A stretch of DNA of 64,000 nucleotides from Lysobacter enzymogenes (GTDB lineage Bacteria; Pseudomonadota; Gammaproteobacteria; Xanthomonadales; Xanthomonadaceae): positions 597,563 to 661,562 of the forward strand of contig NZ_FNOG01000002.1 in the NCBI RefSeq assembly GCF_900106525.1. The letters run 5' to 3'. Within the stretch, counting starts at the first letter, position 1, and each line of letters begins with the position of its first letter. Position numbers and translations under genes: made by a program. Of the stretch, positions 41,720 to 50,848 are shown piece after piece. The notes beneath the pieces are model-generated. The model was given only the letters and a program-made list of their open reading frames with translations. It did no database searches and had not been told where the DNA came from.

Positions 41720-43015
41720 GTGGATTCGATTTCGCGCGTGGGCTTCGGCCTGTTCGGACTGGCGGTGCTCGTCGCTATCGCTTGGGTGTTCTCGGTCAAC
41801 CGCCGCAAGGTCGACTGGAAGCTGGTCGCCACCGGCATCACCTTGCAGATCGCGTTCGCCGCGGTGGTGCTGTTGGTGCCGGGCGGCAAGGACGTGTTCG
41901 ACGCCATCGGCAAGGGCTTCGTGCGCGTGCTGGAATTCGTGGGCGCCGGTTCGAAGTTCATCTTCGGCGACCTCATGGACGTGAGCAAATTCGGCTTCAT
42001 CTTCGCCTTCCAGGTGCTGCCGACGATCATCTTCTTTTCCGCGCTGATGGGCGTGCTCTACCACCTGGGCGTGATGCAGGCGGTGGTGCGCGGCATGGCC
42101 TGGGCGATCACCAAGGTCATGCGCGTGTCGGGCGCGGAAACCACCAGCGTCTGCGCCAGCGTGTTCATCGGCCAGACCGAGGCGCCGCTGACCGTGCGCC
42201 CGTACATTCCGAAGATGACCGAGTCGGAGCTGATCACGATGATGATCGGCGGCATGGCCCACATCGCCGGCGGCGTGCTCGCGGCCTACGTGGGCATGCT
42301 CGGCGCCGGCGATCCGGCGGCGCAGGCGTTCTACGCCAAGCACCTGCTGGCCGCGTCGATCATGGCCGCGCCGGCGACGCTGGTGATCGCCAAGATCCTG
42401 GTGCCCGAGACCGGCGAGCCGCTGACCCGCGGCACGATCAAGATGGAAGTGGAAAAGAACACCGCCAACATCATCGACGCCGCCGCCGCGGGCGCCGGCG
42501 ACGGCCTGCGCCTGGCGCTGAACATCGGCGCGATGCTGCTGGCCTTCATCGCGCTGATGGCGCTGATCAACGCGCCGCTGACCTGGATCGGCGAGTACAC
42601 CGGCCTGGCTGCGGCGATCGGCAAGCCGACCAACCTGTCGACCATTCTCGGCTTCGTGCTGGCGCCGATCGCCTGGGTCATCGGCACCCCGTGGGCCGAC
42701 GCCAACGTGGTCGGCGGCCTGATCGGCGAGAAGGTCGTGCTCAACGAGTTCGTCGCCTACACCCATCTGGCCGACATCGTGAACGGCAAGGTCGCCGGCG
42801 TGAGCCTGAGCGACGAGGGCCGCCTGATCGCGACCTACGCGCTGTGCGGTTTCGCCAACTTCTCCTCGATCGCGATCCAGATCGGCGGCATCGGCGGCCT
42901 CGCCCCGGAGCGTCGCCAGGACCTGGCCCGCTTCGGCCTGCGCGCGGTGCTGGGCGGCTCGATCGCCACCTTCATGACCGCGACCATCGCCGGCGTGCTG
43001 ACCCACTTCTCGTAA
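41720..43015 (+). CDS. Concentrative nucleoside transporter (NupC/CNT family)
   Basis: A 431-residue CNT-family symporter that brings nucleosides into the cell with Na+ or H+. Family blocks are FQVLPTIIFFSALMGVLYHLG, the gate sequence SVFIGQTEAPLTVRPYIPKM, GGMAHIAGGVLAAYVGMLGA and the substrate-site region TNLSTILGFVLAPIAWVIG, ending with ALCGFANFSSIAIQIGGIG. The start is the GTG at 41720 with GGGGAG six bases upstream. The ribokinase-family gene follows four bases after the stop, so transport and sugar phosphorylation are coupled. Confidence 0.94.
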   Translation: MDSISRVGFGLFGLAVLVAIAWVFSVNRRKVDWKLVATGITLQIAFAAVVLLVPGGKDVFDAIGKGFVRVLEFVGAGSKFIFGDLMDVSKFGFIFAFQVLPTIIFFSALMGVLYHLGVMQAVVRGMAWAITKVMRVSGAETTSVCASVFIGQTEAPLTVRPYIPKMTESELITMMIGGMAHIAGGVLAAYVGMLGAGDPAAQAFYAKHLLAASIMAAPATLVIAKILVPETGEPLTRGTIKMEVEKNTANIIDAAAAGAGDGLRLALNIGAMLLAFIALMALINAPLTWIGEYTGLAAAIGKPTNLSTILGFVLAPIAWVIGTPWADANVVGGLIGEKVVLNEFVAYTHLADIVNGKVAGVSLSDEGRLIATYALCGFANFSSIAIQIGGIGGLAPERRQDLARFGLRAVLGGSIATFMTATIAGVLTHFS

Positions 43016-43019
43016 GCGC

Positions 43020-44006
43020 ATGAGCGATTCCACTGCTTCGGCCGCGGGCCGCGTCGTCGTCGTCGGCTCGTTCAACGTCGACCATGTCTGGGCGCTGGCC
43101 GCGCTGCCGCGCCCGGGCGAGACCCTGGCCGGCACCTACCACACCGGTCCCGGCGGCAAGGGCTTCAACCAGGCCACCGCGGCGGCGCGCGCGGGCGCGG
43201 CGACCGCGTTCGTGTGCGCGCTGGGCGACGACGCCGGCGGCCAACTGGCACGCGCGCTCGCCGCCGGCGACGGCATCGACCTGCGCGCGCTGCAAAGCGC
43301 GCAGCCGACCGGCACCGCCGGCATCTACGTCGACGGCGAAGGCCGCAACACCATCGTGATCGGCCCCGGCGCCAACGCCGAGCTGTCGCCGGCCTTCGTC
43401 GGCGAACACGCGGCCGCGCTGGATGCGGCGCAGGTGGCGCTGGCGCAGTTGGAAACGCCGGACGAATCGGCGGTCGCCGCGTTCGCGCGCGCGCGCGATG
43501 CCGGCGGATCGACCCTGCTCAACCCGGCCCCGGCCGACGCCGTCGCCAGCGACGCGCTGTGGGCGCTGACCGACGTGGCCACGCCCAACGAAACCGAGTT
43601 CTGCGCGCAATTGCGCCGGCGCGGCGGCGCGGCGCTGGATCCCGACGCGCTGGCCGGCCTCGACGAGGCGACGCTGCACGCGCACTGCCGGCTGTTGCTG
43701 GCGCACGGCAGCGTGGTCATCACCCTGGGCAAGTCGGGCTGCTTCGTCTCGCACGCCGACGCCGCCCTGCGCGGCGATGCGCAAGCGTTCTATCGCGTCG
43801 ACGCCGCGGCGGTGAAAGCGATCGACACCACCGGCGCCGGCGATGCCTTCAACGGCGCGCTGGCCGCCGCGCTGGCGCGCGCGCCGGGCGCCGCGTTCGT
43901 CGAACACGTGCGCTACGCGGTGCGCTTCGCCGGTCTGTCCACCGAGCGCACCGGCGCCGCTTCGGCGATGCCGCGCGACGCCGAAGTGCGGGCGCGGTTC
44001 GGCTGA
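43020..44006 (+). CDS. rbsK: Ribokinase-like PfkB family carbohydrate kinase
   Basis: A 328-residue PfkB kinase. The N-terminal signature is VVVVGSFNVDHVWALAALPR with the substrate-binding TGPGGKGFNQATAAARAGA, and the catalytic anion-hole/base block is AIDTTGAGDAFNGALAAAL. These match ribokinase, which phosphorylates D-ribose at O5; related deoxyribokinases and nucleoside kinases are alternatives, and the operon with a nucleoside transporter (four-base gap) makes salvage of ribose from nucleosides, or direct nucleoside phosphorylation, plausible. Length is slightly above the usual 305-310 residues. Confidence 0.88.
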   Translation: MSDSTASAAGRVVVVGSFNVDHVWALAALPRPGETLAGTYHTGPGGKGFNQATAAARAGAATAFVCALGDDAGGQLARALAAGDGIDLRALQSAQPTGTAGIYVDGEGRNTIVIGPGANAELSPAFVGEHAAALDAAQVALAQLETPDESAVAAFARARDAGGSTLLNPAPADAVASDALWALTDVATPNETEFCAQLRRRGGAALDPDALAGLDEATLHAHCRLLLAHGSVVITLGKSGCFVSHADAALRGDAQAFYRVDAAAVKAIDTTGAGDAFNGALAAALARAPGAAFVEHVRYAVRFAGLSTERTGAASAMPRDAEVRARFG

Positions 44007-44061
44007 GCGACCGGGCCGGGTACGGCTTGTCGCTTGTGCCGGACGTTTCGTCGCAGGTGAG

Positions 44062-44149
44062 TTGTCGCGGTCGCGGCTTGCGCCGCTCCTACAGGGGCTG
44101 CGGCCACCGCGCGATCTACCTGTAGGAGCGGCGCAAGCCGCGACTGCGG
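44062..44149. repeat. REP-like repeat pair, family A
   Basis: Inverted copies 44062-44094 and 44119-44149 with GTAGGAGCGGCGCAAGCCGC and its complement. Sits in the 342-bp spacer after ribokinase; the remainder of the spacer holds the Fur-box-like site at 44291. Confidence 0.87.
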
Positions 44150-44290
44150 GGTGGCCGATCGCGTCGGAAGCCCCCGGGTGCCGGAAAGTTTTCCCATCCA
44201 TTCGTCGAAGAGCTAAAGACCTGAAACAACTGGTGTTTTTCGCCGGATCGGGCCTTAGCCCCTACCCCACTTCGTCGGCAAGCCTTGATC

Positions 44291-44308
44291 TGAGAATGGT
44301 TCGCATTA
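44291..44308 (+). promoter_or_regulatory. Fur-box-like site before the TonB receptor
   Basis: TGAGAATGGTTCGCATTA has the inverted GAGAAT / CGCATT arrangement of a Fur box with a few mismatches, 41 bases before the receptor ATG. Confidence 0.65.
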
Positions 44309-44348
44309 ACATGCGAGCCCTGTCGCAGTTCTCAGGCCGCCCGTCCCC

Positions 44349-46469
44349 ATGCTCCGTCCCCAGCTTCTCGCCAGCGCCGTGCTGGCCGTCCTCGTCGCGC
44401 CCGTCGTCCAGGCCGAGGAGGCCAAGGATCTCGATCGCGTCACCGTCTCGGCCAGCACCAGCCGCATGCCCAATTCGGAAGCGGCGCTGGCCAACACCAT
44501 CACCGTGATCGACGCCGAGCAGCTCAAGCAGCAGCTGGCGGTGACCCAGGACGTGTCGCAGATCCTCGCCAACCTGATCCCCTCGTTCTCGCCCTCGCGG
44601 CAGAAGCTGACCAACGCCGGCGAAACCCTGCGCGGGCGCAAGCCGCTGTACCTGGTCGACGGCGTGCCGCAGTCCACCCCGCTGCGCGAAGGCGGCCGCG
44701 ACGGCCACACCATCGATCCGGCGATGATCGAGCGCATCGAGGTCATCCACGGCGCCAATGCGCTGCAGGGCCTGGGCGCCTCGGGCGGCATCATCAACAT
44801 CATCACCAAGCGCGCTCCGCGCGAGGACGGCGCGGTCTTCCAGGACGTCAACATCGGCGTCAGCAGCGCGCTGCCGAACCAAAGCGACAGCGTCGGCTAC
44901 CGCGCTTCCTACGTGTTCGGCACTCGCAGCGGCGACGTTGATTTCGTCGGCGGCGCTTCCTACGCTAGCGAAGGCCTGTTCTACGATGGCAACGGCCGCG
45001 CGATCGCGGTCAACGACATCCAGGGCGACCTGATGGACGCGCGCAGCTACAACCTGTTCGCCAAGGCCGGCTGGGACATCGACGCAGACAAGCGCCTGCA
45101 ACTGACCGCCAACCGTTACGAATTGCGCGGCAACAACGACTACATCACCGTCAACGGCGACATCCGCACCGGCAAGCTCGCGACCTCCGCGCGCGGCAGC
45201 CGCGAGGGCCGCGGCGCGCAGAACCGCTCGACCTCGCTGGTGCTGGACTACACCGACAAGTCGCTGGCCGGCGGCTACCTCAACGCGCAGCTGTTCTGGG
45301 TCGACTTCAAGGGCCTGTACGGCGCCACCGACTGGGAAGACTTCTGGCGCGACGGCCGCGACCTGCACTGGTGGGACCAGTCGCAGAACGTCTCGGAAAA
45401 GATCGGCGGCAAGTTCAGCTGGTCGCGCGACAACCTGTTCGGCCAGCGCCTGCGCGCGACCTTCGGCCTGGACTGGAACCGCGACAAGACCTACCAGGAA
45501 CTGGTCGCGGCCAAGCTCAAGTGGGTGCCGGAAACCCAATACGAATCCTGGTCGCCGTTCGTGCAGGCCGAGTGGTGGGTGGCCGACAAGATCATGCTGA
45601 CCGCCGGCGTGCGCCACGAGCGCGGCGAGCTCAAGGTCGGCGATTTCACCACCATTCCGGCCAACGCCGGCGGCAGCCGCTTCGTCCGCGGCGGCACGCC
45701 CAAGACCCGCGAGACCCTGCCCAACTACGGCATCGTGTTCGAGGCCACCGATTCGCTGAAGTTCTACGCCTCCTATTCGGAGGGCTACACCGTGGCCGAC
45801 ATCGGCCGCGTGCTGCGCGGCATCACCACGCCGAACCAGAGCGTGGACAAGCTGGTCGACCTGTCGCCGGTGGTGTCGGACAACCGCGAAATCGGCGTGG
45901 ACTTCGACAACGGCCGCTGGCTGGCGCATCTGGCCGCGTATTGGTCCGATTCCGACCTCGGCTCGCGCCTGCAGTTCGACCGCAACACCCAGAGCTATTT
46001 CGTCGTGCGCGAGCGCACCGAAATCCGCGGCCTCGAGGGCAACATCGCGTTCCAGTTCTCCGACGCCGGCCGCGTCGGCATGGGCTATGCGCGCGGCAAG
46101 GGCCGCTACGACAGCGACGGCGATGACCGCGTCGACAGCGACCTGCCCGGCGTCAACATCAGCCCCGACCGGGTCACCGCGTTCTGGGACCAGACCTGGA
46201 ACGATCGCTTCTCGACCCGCCTGCAGGGCAGCCACGCGATCGACCGCGACTTCGACGCCAAGGGCGTGCGCGTGGCCAGCGCCGACGGCTACACCACGGT
46301 CGACCTGCAAGGCCGCTTCAAGCTGCCGCTGGGCCAGCTCAACGTCGGCATCGAGAACCTGTTCGACGAGCAGTACATCACCTACTACTCGCAGAGCACG
46401 CCGCGCAACGACACCTATGTGGCCGGACGCGGTCGCGTGTTCAACCTGAGCTGGTCGCACCGCTTCTGA
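44349..46469 (+). CDS. TonB-dependent siderophore-type receptor
   Basis: A 706-residue outer-membrane receptor: signal peptide (LLASAVLAVLVAPVVQAEE), TonB box region (LDRVTVSAST), plug (LTNAGETLRGRKPLYLVDGV, IERIEVIHGANALQGLGASG, IINIITKRAP) and a beta-barrel ending in F (RVFNLSWSHRF). The GATDWEDFWRDGRD loop and the plug resemble siderophore receptors of the IutA/FepA kind; the ligand cannot be named. A Fur-box-like site precedes it and a PepSY membrane protein follows 25 bases after the stop, as in several siderophore-iron uptake operons. Confidence 0.9.
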   Translation: MLRPQLLASAVLAVLVAPVVQAEEAKDLDRVTVSASTSRMPNSEAALANTITVIDAEQLKQQLAVTQDVSQILANLIPSFSPSRQKLTNAGETLRGRKPLYLVDGVPQSTPLREGGRDGHTIDPAMIERIEVIHGANALQGLGASGGIINIITKRAPREDGAVFQDVNIGVSSALPNQSDSVGYRASYVFGTRSGDVDFVGGASYASEGLFYDGNGRAIAVNDIQGDLMDARSYNLFAKAGWDIDADKRLQLTANRYELRGNNDYITVNGDIRTGKLATSARGSREGRGAQNRSTSLVLDYTDKSLAGGYLNAQLFWVDFKGLYGATDWEDFWRDGRDLHWWDQSQNVSEKIGGKFSWSRDNLFGQRLRATFGLDWNRDKTYQELVAAKLKWVPETQYESWSPFVQAEWWVADKIMLTAGVRHERGELKVGDFTTIPANAGGSRFVRGGTPKTRETLPNYGIVFEATDSLKFYASYSEGYTVADIGRVLRGITTPNQSVDKLVDLSPVVSDNREIGVDFDNGRWLAHLAAYWSDSDLGSRLQFDRNTQSYFVVRERTEIRGLEGNIAFQFSDAGRVGMGYARGKGRYDSDGDDRVDSDLPGVNISPDRVTAFWDQTWNDRFSTRLQGSHAIDRDFDAKGVRVASADGYTTVDLQGRFKLPLGQLNVGIENLFDEQYITYYSQSTPRNDTYVAGRGRVFNLSWSHRF

Positions 46470-46494
46470 TCCCGTCCCCACCGCGCGCCGAGCC

Positions 46495-47616
46495 ATGAAC
46501 ATCAGCCAGGCCCCTGCCGTACCGCCTAAACCCAAGCCGCGCCGCATGCGCGCGGCGTTGAAGGGGCTGCACCTGTGGCTGGGCCTGAGCCTGGGCACGG
46601 TGTTCGCGCTGGTCGCGCTGTCGGGCACGGTGCTGAGCTTCCAGCGCGAGCTGGGCCTGTGGGCGTATCCGCAGTTGCAGCGCGACGCCGACGTCGCCCC
46701 GGCGCAACGCGCGCAGGCGCTGGCGCGGATCGTCGCGCACTGGCAGGGCCAGGGCATGACCTCGCTGGATCTGCCCTCGGATCAGTTCCCGGTGTGGCAG
46801 GGCTATTTCCCCAACAACGAGCGGCGCTATTTCGACCCGGCCAGCGGCGAGCTGCTGCTGACCCGCAACACCGGCAACGACCTGATCCTGTGGCTGCGCG
46901 ATTGGCATACGCATCTGTTGGCCGGCAAGAACGGCGAGCAGGTGCTCGGCGCCGTCGGCATCGGCGCGGTGTTCATGCTGCTCAGCGGCCTGTACCTGTG
47001 GTGGCCGCGCTGGTCGGCGCTGGCGGCGAGCCTGAAGTGGTATCGCGGCCCGCCGACGCGGCGCTGGCTGAGCTGGCACCGCGGCATCGGCCTGTGGCTG
47101 TTGCCGCTGACCCTGCTGGCCTCGCTCACCGGCACCGCGATGGTCTACGACGAAGTCGCGCGCAGCGCGTTGCGCGCGGCGCTTTCCGAAGCCAAGCCGC
47201 CCAAGCCGCCGACACTCGCCGCGCGCGCCGATGCCGCGCTCGACTGGGCCGCCGTGCTGCGCGCGGCCGACGCGGCGGTGGCGCCGGGCGGGCCGATGGC
47301 CGGCGCGCAACTGCGCCGCATCGGCCTGCCGAAGAAGGACAGCGGCCTGGTCACGATCCGCGCGCGCGCCGTCGGCGAGTGGCACCCGGTCGGGCGCAGC
47401 ATGGTGTGGATCGATCCGTATCGCGGCGCGGTGCTGCGCACTCTGGATTCGACCCGGCAAGGCCCCGGCGCGCGCGCCTATGAGGCGATCTATCCGCTGC
47501 ATGGCGGCTTCGTCGGCGGGCGGGTGTGGCAGGTGCTGATCGCACTGACCGGGTTGATGCCGCCGTTCCTGCTCGTCACCGGTTTCCTGTTCTGGCGACG
47601 CCGGCGCGGGCGCTGA
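46495..47616 (+). CDS. PepSY-associated membrane protein (putative iron reductase)
   Basis: A 373-residue protein with four membrane helices: one near the N terminus (LHLWLGLSLGTVFALVALSG), two in the middle (VLGAVGIGAVFMLLSGLYLWW and LLPLTLLASLTGTAMVY) and one at the C terminus. PepSY-like domains lie between. Conserved histidines at helix ends (WHTHLLAG, SWHRGIG, YPLHGGFVGG) are as expected for heme ligands in the PiuB/FegB-type proteins that reduce ferric siderophores. It follows the TonB receptor by 25 bases, so iron release from a siderophore is a reasonable role. Confidence 0.88.
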   Translation: MNISQAPAVPPKPKPRRMRAALKGLHLWLGLSLGTVFALVALSGTVLSFQRELGLWAYPQLQRDADVAPAQRAQALARIVAHWQGQGMTSLDLPSDQFPVWQGYFPNNERRYFDPASGELLLTRNTGNDLILWLRDWHTHLLAGKNGEQVLGAVGIGAVFMLLSGLYLWWPRWSALAASLKWYRGPPTRRWLSWHRGIGLWLLPLTLLASLTGTAMVYDEVARSALRAALSEAKPPKPPTLAARADAALDWAAVLRAADAAVAPGGPMAGAQLRRIGLPKKDSGLVTIRARAVGEWHPVGRSMVWIDPYRGAVLRTLDSTRQGPGARAYEAIYPLHGGFVGGRVWQVLIALTGLMPPFLLVTGFLFWRRRRGR

Positions 47617-47653
47617 GCCCGCCGCTCGCCCGCTGCCCCGGCGAGGCCCTGCT

Positions 47654-47744
47654 CTTGTGGGAGGGCCTTCAGGCCCGAGGCCTTTCGCTCGGATCGCCGC
47701 GATCTGGAACAAAAGCCTCGGGCCTGTAGGCCCTCCCACAAAAA
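47654..47744. repeat. REP-like repeat pair, family B
   Basis: Inverted copies at 47655-47685 and 47711-47740 (TTGTGGGAGGGCCTTCAGGC and its mirror with GCCTGTAGGCC). Lies in the 309-bp spacer between the PepSY gene and yegP. Confidence 0.85.
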
Positions 47745-47925
47745 CCGCGGAATTTGTCCGCTTTCGCGCATAGCTTTCCGCCGCCGAAACATTTGTTGCG
47801 CCCGCGCATCCCCGCCCCCGCGTCCGGTCCGGCTTCACAACGCCGTTCTAAGGACGTGTACGCCTATGCGCGTGCCCAGCAACATCATCACCGCCGCGAT
47901 GGCGGCGCCTAGGAGGGGAACGGAC

Positions 47926-48264
47926 ATGGCAGGCAAGTACGTCATCAGCAAGCAGAGCAACGGGCAGTACCACTTCGTGCTCAAGGCCGGCAACGGCCAG
48001 GTGATCCTCAGCAGCGAGAGCTACAAGCAGAAAGTCTCGGCGCTGGAGGGGATCGAGTCGGTGCGCAAGAACAGCCAGATCGACGCGCGCTACGTGCGCA
48101 AGCAGGCCGCCGACGGCCGCCTGTACTTCCTGCTCGACGCGAGCAACGGCCAGGCCATCGGCAACAGCCAGATGTACAAGGACGCCAGCGGCCGCGAGGG
48201 CGGCATCGCCTCGGTCAAGGAAAACGGGCCGTCGCTGAAGGTGGAAGACACCTCGGGGCCCTGA
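47926..48264 (+). CDS. yegP: YegP family protein (two DUF1508 repeats)
   Basis: A 112-residue protein formed from two DUF1508 repeats: GKYVISKQSNGQYHFVLKAG with GQVILSSESYKQKVSALEGI, then YFLLDASNGQAIGNSQMYKD. The family is widespread, folds as a small beta-rich dimer-like unit and has no known biochemical role. AGGAGG about nine bases before the ATG at 47926 fixes the start; an upstream ATG at 47866 in the same frame lacks such a site. Length is normal (YegP is 110 residues). Confidence 0.93.
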   Translation: MAGKYVISKQSNGQYHFVLKAGNGQVILSSESYKQKVSALEGIESVRKNSQIDARYVRKQAADGRLYFLLDASNGQAIGNSQMYKDASGREGGIASVKENGPSLKVEDTSGP

Positions 48265-48327
48265 GCCGGCGTCCGCCCGCGCCGGCGCGCCCGGCGCCCG
48301 CCCCCGGCCCGTCGCGGCCGGGTGGCT

Positions 48328-48333
48328 TACAAT
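48328..48333 (+). promoter_or_regulatory. -10 box for a leaderless dusB transcript
   Basis: TACAAT lies seven bases before the ATG at 48341, so transcription is expected to begin at or next to the start codon. No ribosome binding site is present. Confidence 0.6.
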
Positions 48334-48340
48334 GCGCGCC

Positions 48341-49339
48341 ATGCGCATCGGCTCCCACACCCTCGCCCCCCGGGTGGTCCTCGCTCCGATGGCGGGCGTC
48401 ACCGACAAACCGTTCCGGGTGCTGTGCAAGCGCCTGGGCGCCGGGCTGTGCGTGTCGGAGATGACCACCAGCGATCCGCGCTTCTGGTCCACGGCCAAGT
48501 CGCGCCACCGCATGGACCACGCCGGCGAGCCGGACCCGATCAGCGTGCAGATCGCCGGCACGGTGCCGCAGGTCATGGCCGAGGCGGCGCGCTACAACGT
48601 CGACCACGGCGCGCAGATCGTCGACATCAACATGGGCTGCCCGGCCAAGAAGGTCTGCAACGCCTGGGCCGGTTCGGCGCTGATGCGCGAGCCGGAACTG
48701 GTGGCGCGGATCCTGGAGTCGGTGGTCGCGGCGGTGGACGTGCCGGTCACGCTCAAGATCCGCACCGGCTGGGACCACGATCAACGCAACGCGCCGCTGA
48801 TCGCGCGCATCGCCGAACAATCCGGCATCGCCGCGCTGGCCGTGCACGGGCGCACCCGCGACCAGCAATACACCGGCAGCGCCGAGTACGACACCATCGC
48901 CGCGATCAAGGCGCAGCTGTCGATTCCGGTGATCGCCAACGGCGACATCGATTCGCCGCGCAAGGCCGCGGCCGTGCTCGCCCACACCGGCTGCGACGCG
49001 GTCATGGTCGGGCGCGCGGCGCAGGGACGGCCGTGGATCTTCCGCGAGATCGCCCACTTCCTCGAACACGGCGAGGAACTGCCCGCGCCGCCGCTGGCGG
49101 AAGTGCGCGCGATCCTGCTCGGCCACCTCGAACACCTGCATGCGTTCTACGGCGAAGTCTCCGGCGTGCGCATCGCGCGCAAGCACCTGGGCTGGTACGC
49201 CAAGGACCGCCCTGAAAACGCCGCCTTCCGCGCCGTGGTCAACCGCGCCGAATCGGCCGAGCAGCAGTTGCGGCTGACCCGCGATTACTTCGACGCCTTG
49301 GTGGCCGGCGTGGCGCCGGAGTTGTCGGCGGCGGCCTGA
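48341..49339 (+). CDS. dusB: tRNA-dihydrouridine synthase B
   Basis: A 332-residue FMN enzyme that reduces uridine in the D-loop of tRNA. Signatures: APMAGVTDKPFRVLCKRLGA (FMN phosphate region), the catalytic cysteine in DINMGCPAKKVCNAWAGSAL, VTLKIRTGWDHDQRN, AVHGRTRDQQYTG and VMVGRAAQGRPWIFREI. The start MRIGSHTLAPRVVLAPM aligns with E. coli DusB, favouring the ATG at 48341 over 48332. In E. coli dusB precedes fis; here it is alone, followed by a convergent lipoprotein gene. Confidence 0.96.
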   Translation: MRIGSHTLAPRVVLAPMAGVTDKPFRVLCKRLGAGLCVSEMTTSDPRFWSTAKSRHRMDHAGEPDPISVQIAGTVPQVMAEAARYNVDHGAQIVDINMGCPAKKVCNAWAGSALMREPELVARILESVVAAVDVPVTLKIRTGWDHDQRNAPLIARIAEQSGIAALAVHGRTRDQQYTGSAEYDTIAAIKAQLSIPVIANGDIDSPRKAAAVLAHTGCDAVMVGRAAQGRPWIFREIAHFLEHGEELPAPPLAEVRAILLGHLEHLHAFYGEVSGVRIARKHLGWYAKDRPENAAFRAVVNRAESAEQQLRLTRDYFDALVAGVAPELSAAA

Positions 49340-49461
49340 GCGGCGCGGCGGCGGCTTCGCGCGCGGCGCCTATCGGTATTGGAACGGATCAGAACGACAG
49401 GACGCCGGCTTGCGCGCGGCGTCCCGGGCCGGGTCGTGCGACCCGGCGTGCGCAGGCTCGA

Positions 49462-50076
49462 TCAGCCTTCGCCGGCAGCCGCAGGCGCGGCAGCGGCGGC
49501 GGTTTCGGCCACGTCGGCCTGCTTGGCTTCGGCCTTCTTCGCCTCGTCCTGCTTGGCCTCGGCTTTCTCGACCTTGCCGGCCTTGCTGCCCTTGTCCTTC
49601 TTCTTGCCCTGGGCCGCGTACTCCGCCGGGGTCTGCCCGCCGTCGGGCACGCCGGGGAAACTAGGCGCGACGCAGCCGGGCTCGCCGGCGACCAGGGTTA
49701 CCGACAGCGGATTGGGCGTCAGGTCCTTGGTCGCGCCGGTGGCCGCGTCCACGCCCACGCCGATCAGGCCGCCGACCAGCACATTGCCGGCCATGCCGGC
49801 CGCGCCCGCGCCGGCGATCTGGCTGAGCACCTGGGTCACCACCGGCTGGTAGCCGGCCTTGCACACTTCCACCGTCAACGGATGCTTGCGCTTGAGCTTG
49901 AGCGTGCACGGCGTGGTGCAGCGCTCGCCGTTGGACAGCGACGCGGTCGCGCCCAGCGGCGCGCTGTCGATGGTCAGCGCCTGGGTCGAACCGCGGGTGA
50001 TGGTGGCGCAGCCGGTGACGGCGAGAGACAAAACGATACCGATCGCCGGCGCGAGCCGGCGAGACATGTGACGCAT
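49462..50076 (-). CDS. Lipoprotein with PEGA-like domain and charged tail (paralogue 1)
   Basis: A 204-residue predicted lipoprotein. The signal ends in the lipobox VTGCATITRG (lipidated Cys). The mature domain STQALTIDSAPLGATASLSN, with GERCTTPCTLKLKRKHPLTV (a CxxxC pair) and VEVCKAGYQPVV, resembles a PEGA-type surface domain; a glycine-rich hydrophobic segment (GNVLVGGLIGVGVDAATG) follows. The C-terminal 60 residues are Lys/Ala/Glu-rich. It is a clear paralogue of the next gene on the same strand, and the tail is its main difference. AGGGGG six bases before the ATG at 50076 supports the start. Confidence 0.85.
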   Translation of the reverse strand: MRHMSRRLAPAIGIVLSLAVTGCATITRGSTQALTIDSAPLGATASLSNGERCTTPCTLKLKRKHPLTVEVCKAGYQPVVTQVLSQIAGAGAAGMAGNVLVGGLIGVGVDAATGATKDLTPNPLSVTLVAGEPGCVAPSFPGVPDGGQTPAEYAAQGKKKDKGSKAGKVEKAEAKQDEAKKAEAKQADVAETAAAAAPAAAGEG

Positions 50077-50238
50077 GTGAAGCCCCCTGTAGAAATGCAG
50101 CCCTGTAGAGCGGGCCTTGTAGAAATACGGGCGTGGCCCGGCGGCTCCCCAGCCGCCGCGGTATCAAGCCACAGCCGCGCGCTTCATGCAATGCACGTCA
50201 CAGTTTGTCCGTGCGGCCGCCGTCGCGCCGATACGAAG

Positions 50239-50730
50239 TTACTTCGCCGCCGCCTTCTTCTTGGTCCGCGCATATTCTTCCGGCGTCTGTCCGTCCTCGG
50301 GCACGGCCGGAAACTGCGGCGCGGTGCAACCGGGCGACTCTTCCACCAGCAGCACCGCCAACATGTTCGGGCTGAGGTCCTTGGCCGCGCCGCTGGCCGC
50401 GTCCACGCCGACCCCGATCAGGCCGCCGATCAGCGCGTTGCCGGCCATGCGCACCGCGCCGGCGCTGCCCAGTTCGCTGCGCACCAGGGTCTGGGCCTGG
50501 CGGTAGCCGGGCTTGCACAGCTCCACCGCGACCGGGTGCTTGCGCTTGAGCTTGAGCACGCACGGCGTGGCGCAGCGCTCGCCGTTGGACAGCGACACGG
50601 TGGCGCCGCCGGGCAGGCTGTCGATGGTCAGCGACTGGGTCGAGCCGCGGATGAAGGTGGCGCAGCCGCCGAGGCAGAGCGCGAGGACGACGACGGCCGC
50701 GAGCGCGATCCGGCGCGGGGACAGGGACAT
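50239..50730 (-). CDS. Lipoprotein with PEGA-like domain (paralogue 2)
   Basis: A 163-residue lipoprotein (lipobox LGGCATFIRG) sharing most of its mature sequence with the neighbour: STQSLTIDSLPGGATVSLSN, GERCATPCVLKLKRKHPVAV, AGNALIGGLIGVGVDAASGA and PEDGQTPEEYARTKKK. It ends after a short basic tail where the other protein continues. The pair arose by tandem duplication. The glycine-rich segment could insert into a membrane. Function unknown. Confidence 0.85.
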   Translation of the reverse strand: MSLSPRRIALAAVVVLALCLGGCATFIRGSTQSLTIDSLPGGATVSLSNGERCATPCVLKLKRKHPVAVELCKPGYRQAQTLVRSELGSAGAVRMAGNALIGGLIGVGVDAASGAAKDLSPNMLAVLLVEESPGCTAPQFPAVPEDGQTPEEYARTKKKAAAK

Positions 50731-50848
50731 GGTCTACCTCGGAGGAGTCGGAAGCGCGGCCGTCCGGGGCCGCGGCGCGCCGATTATGCAGATTTGCATG
50801 ACCGCCGGCATGGCCCGGCGGTCCTCGCCCGCCACATCGCATGCGCGC

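Noticed and set aside
44262-46757. 831-codon minus-strand frame opposite the TonB receptor
   Set aside because: Antisense shadow; the plus-strand receptor has signal peptide, plug motifs and barrel end.
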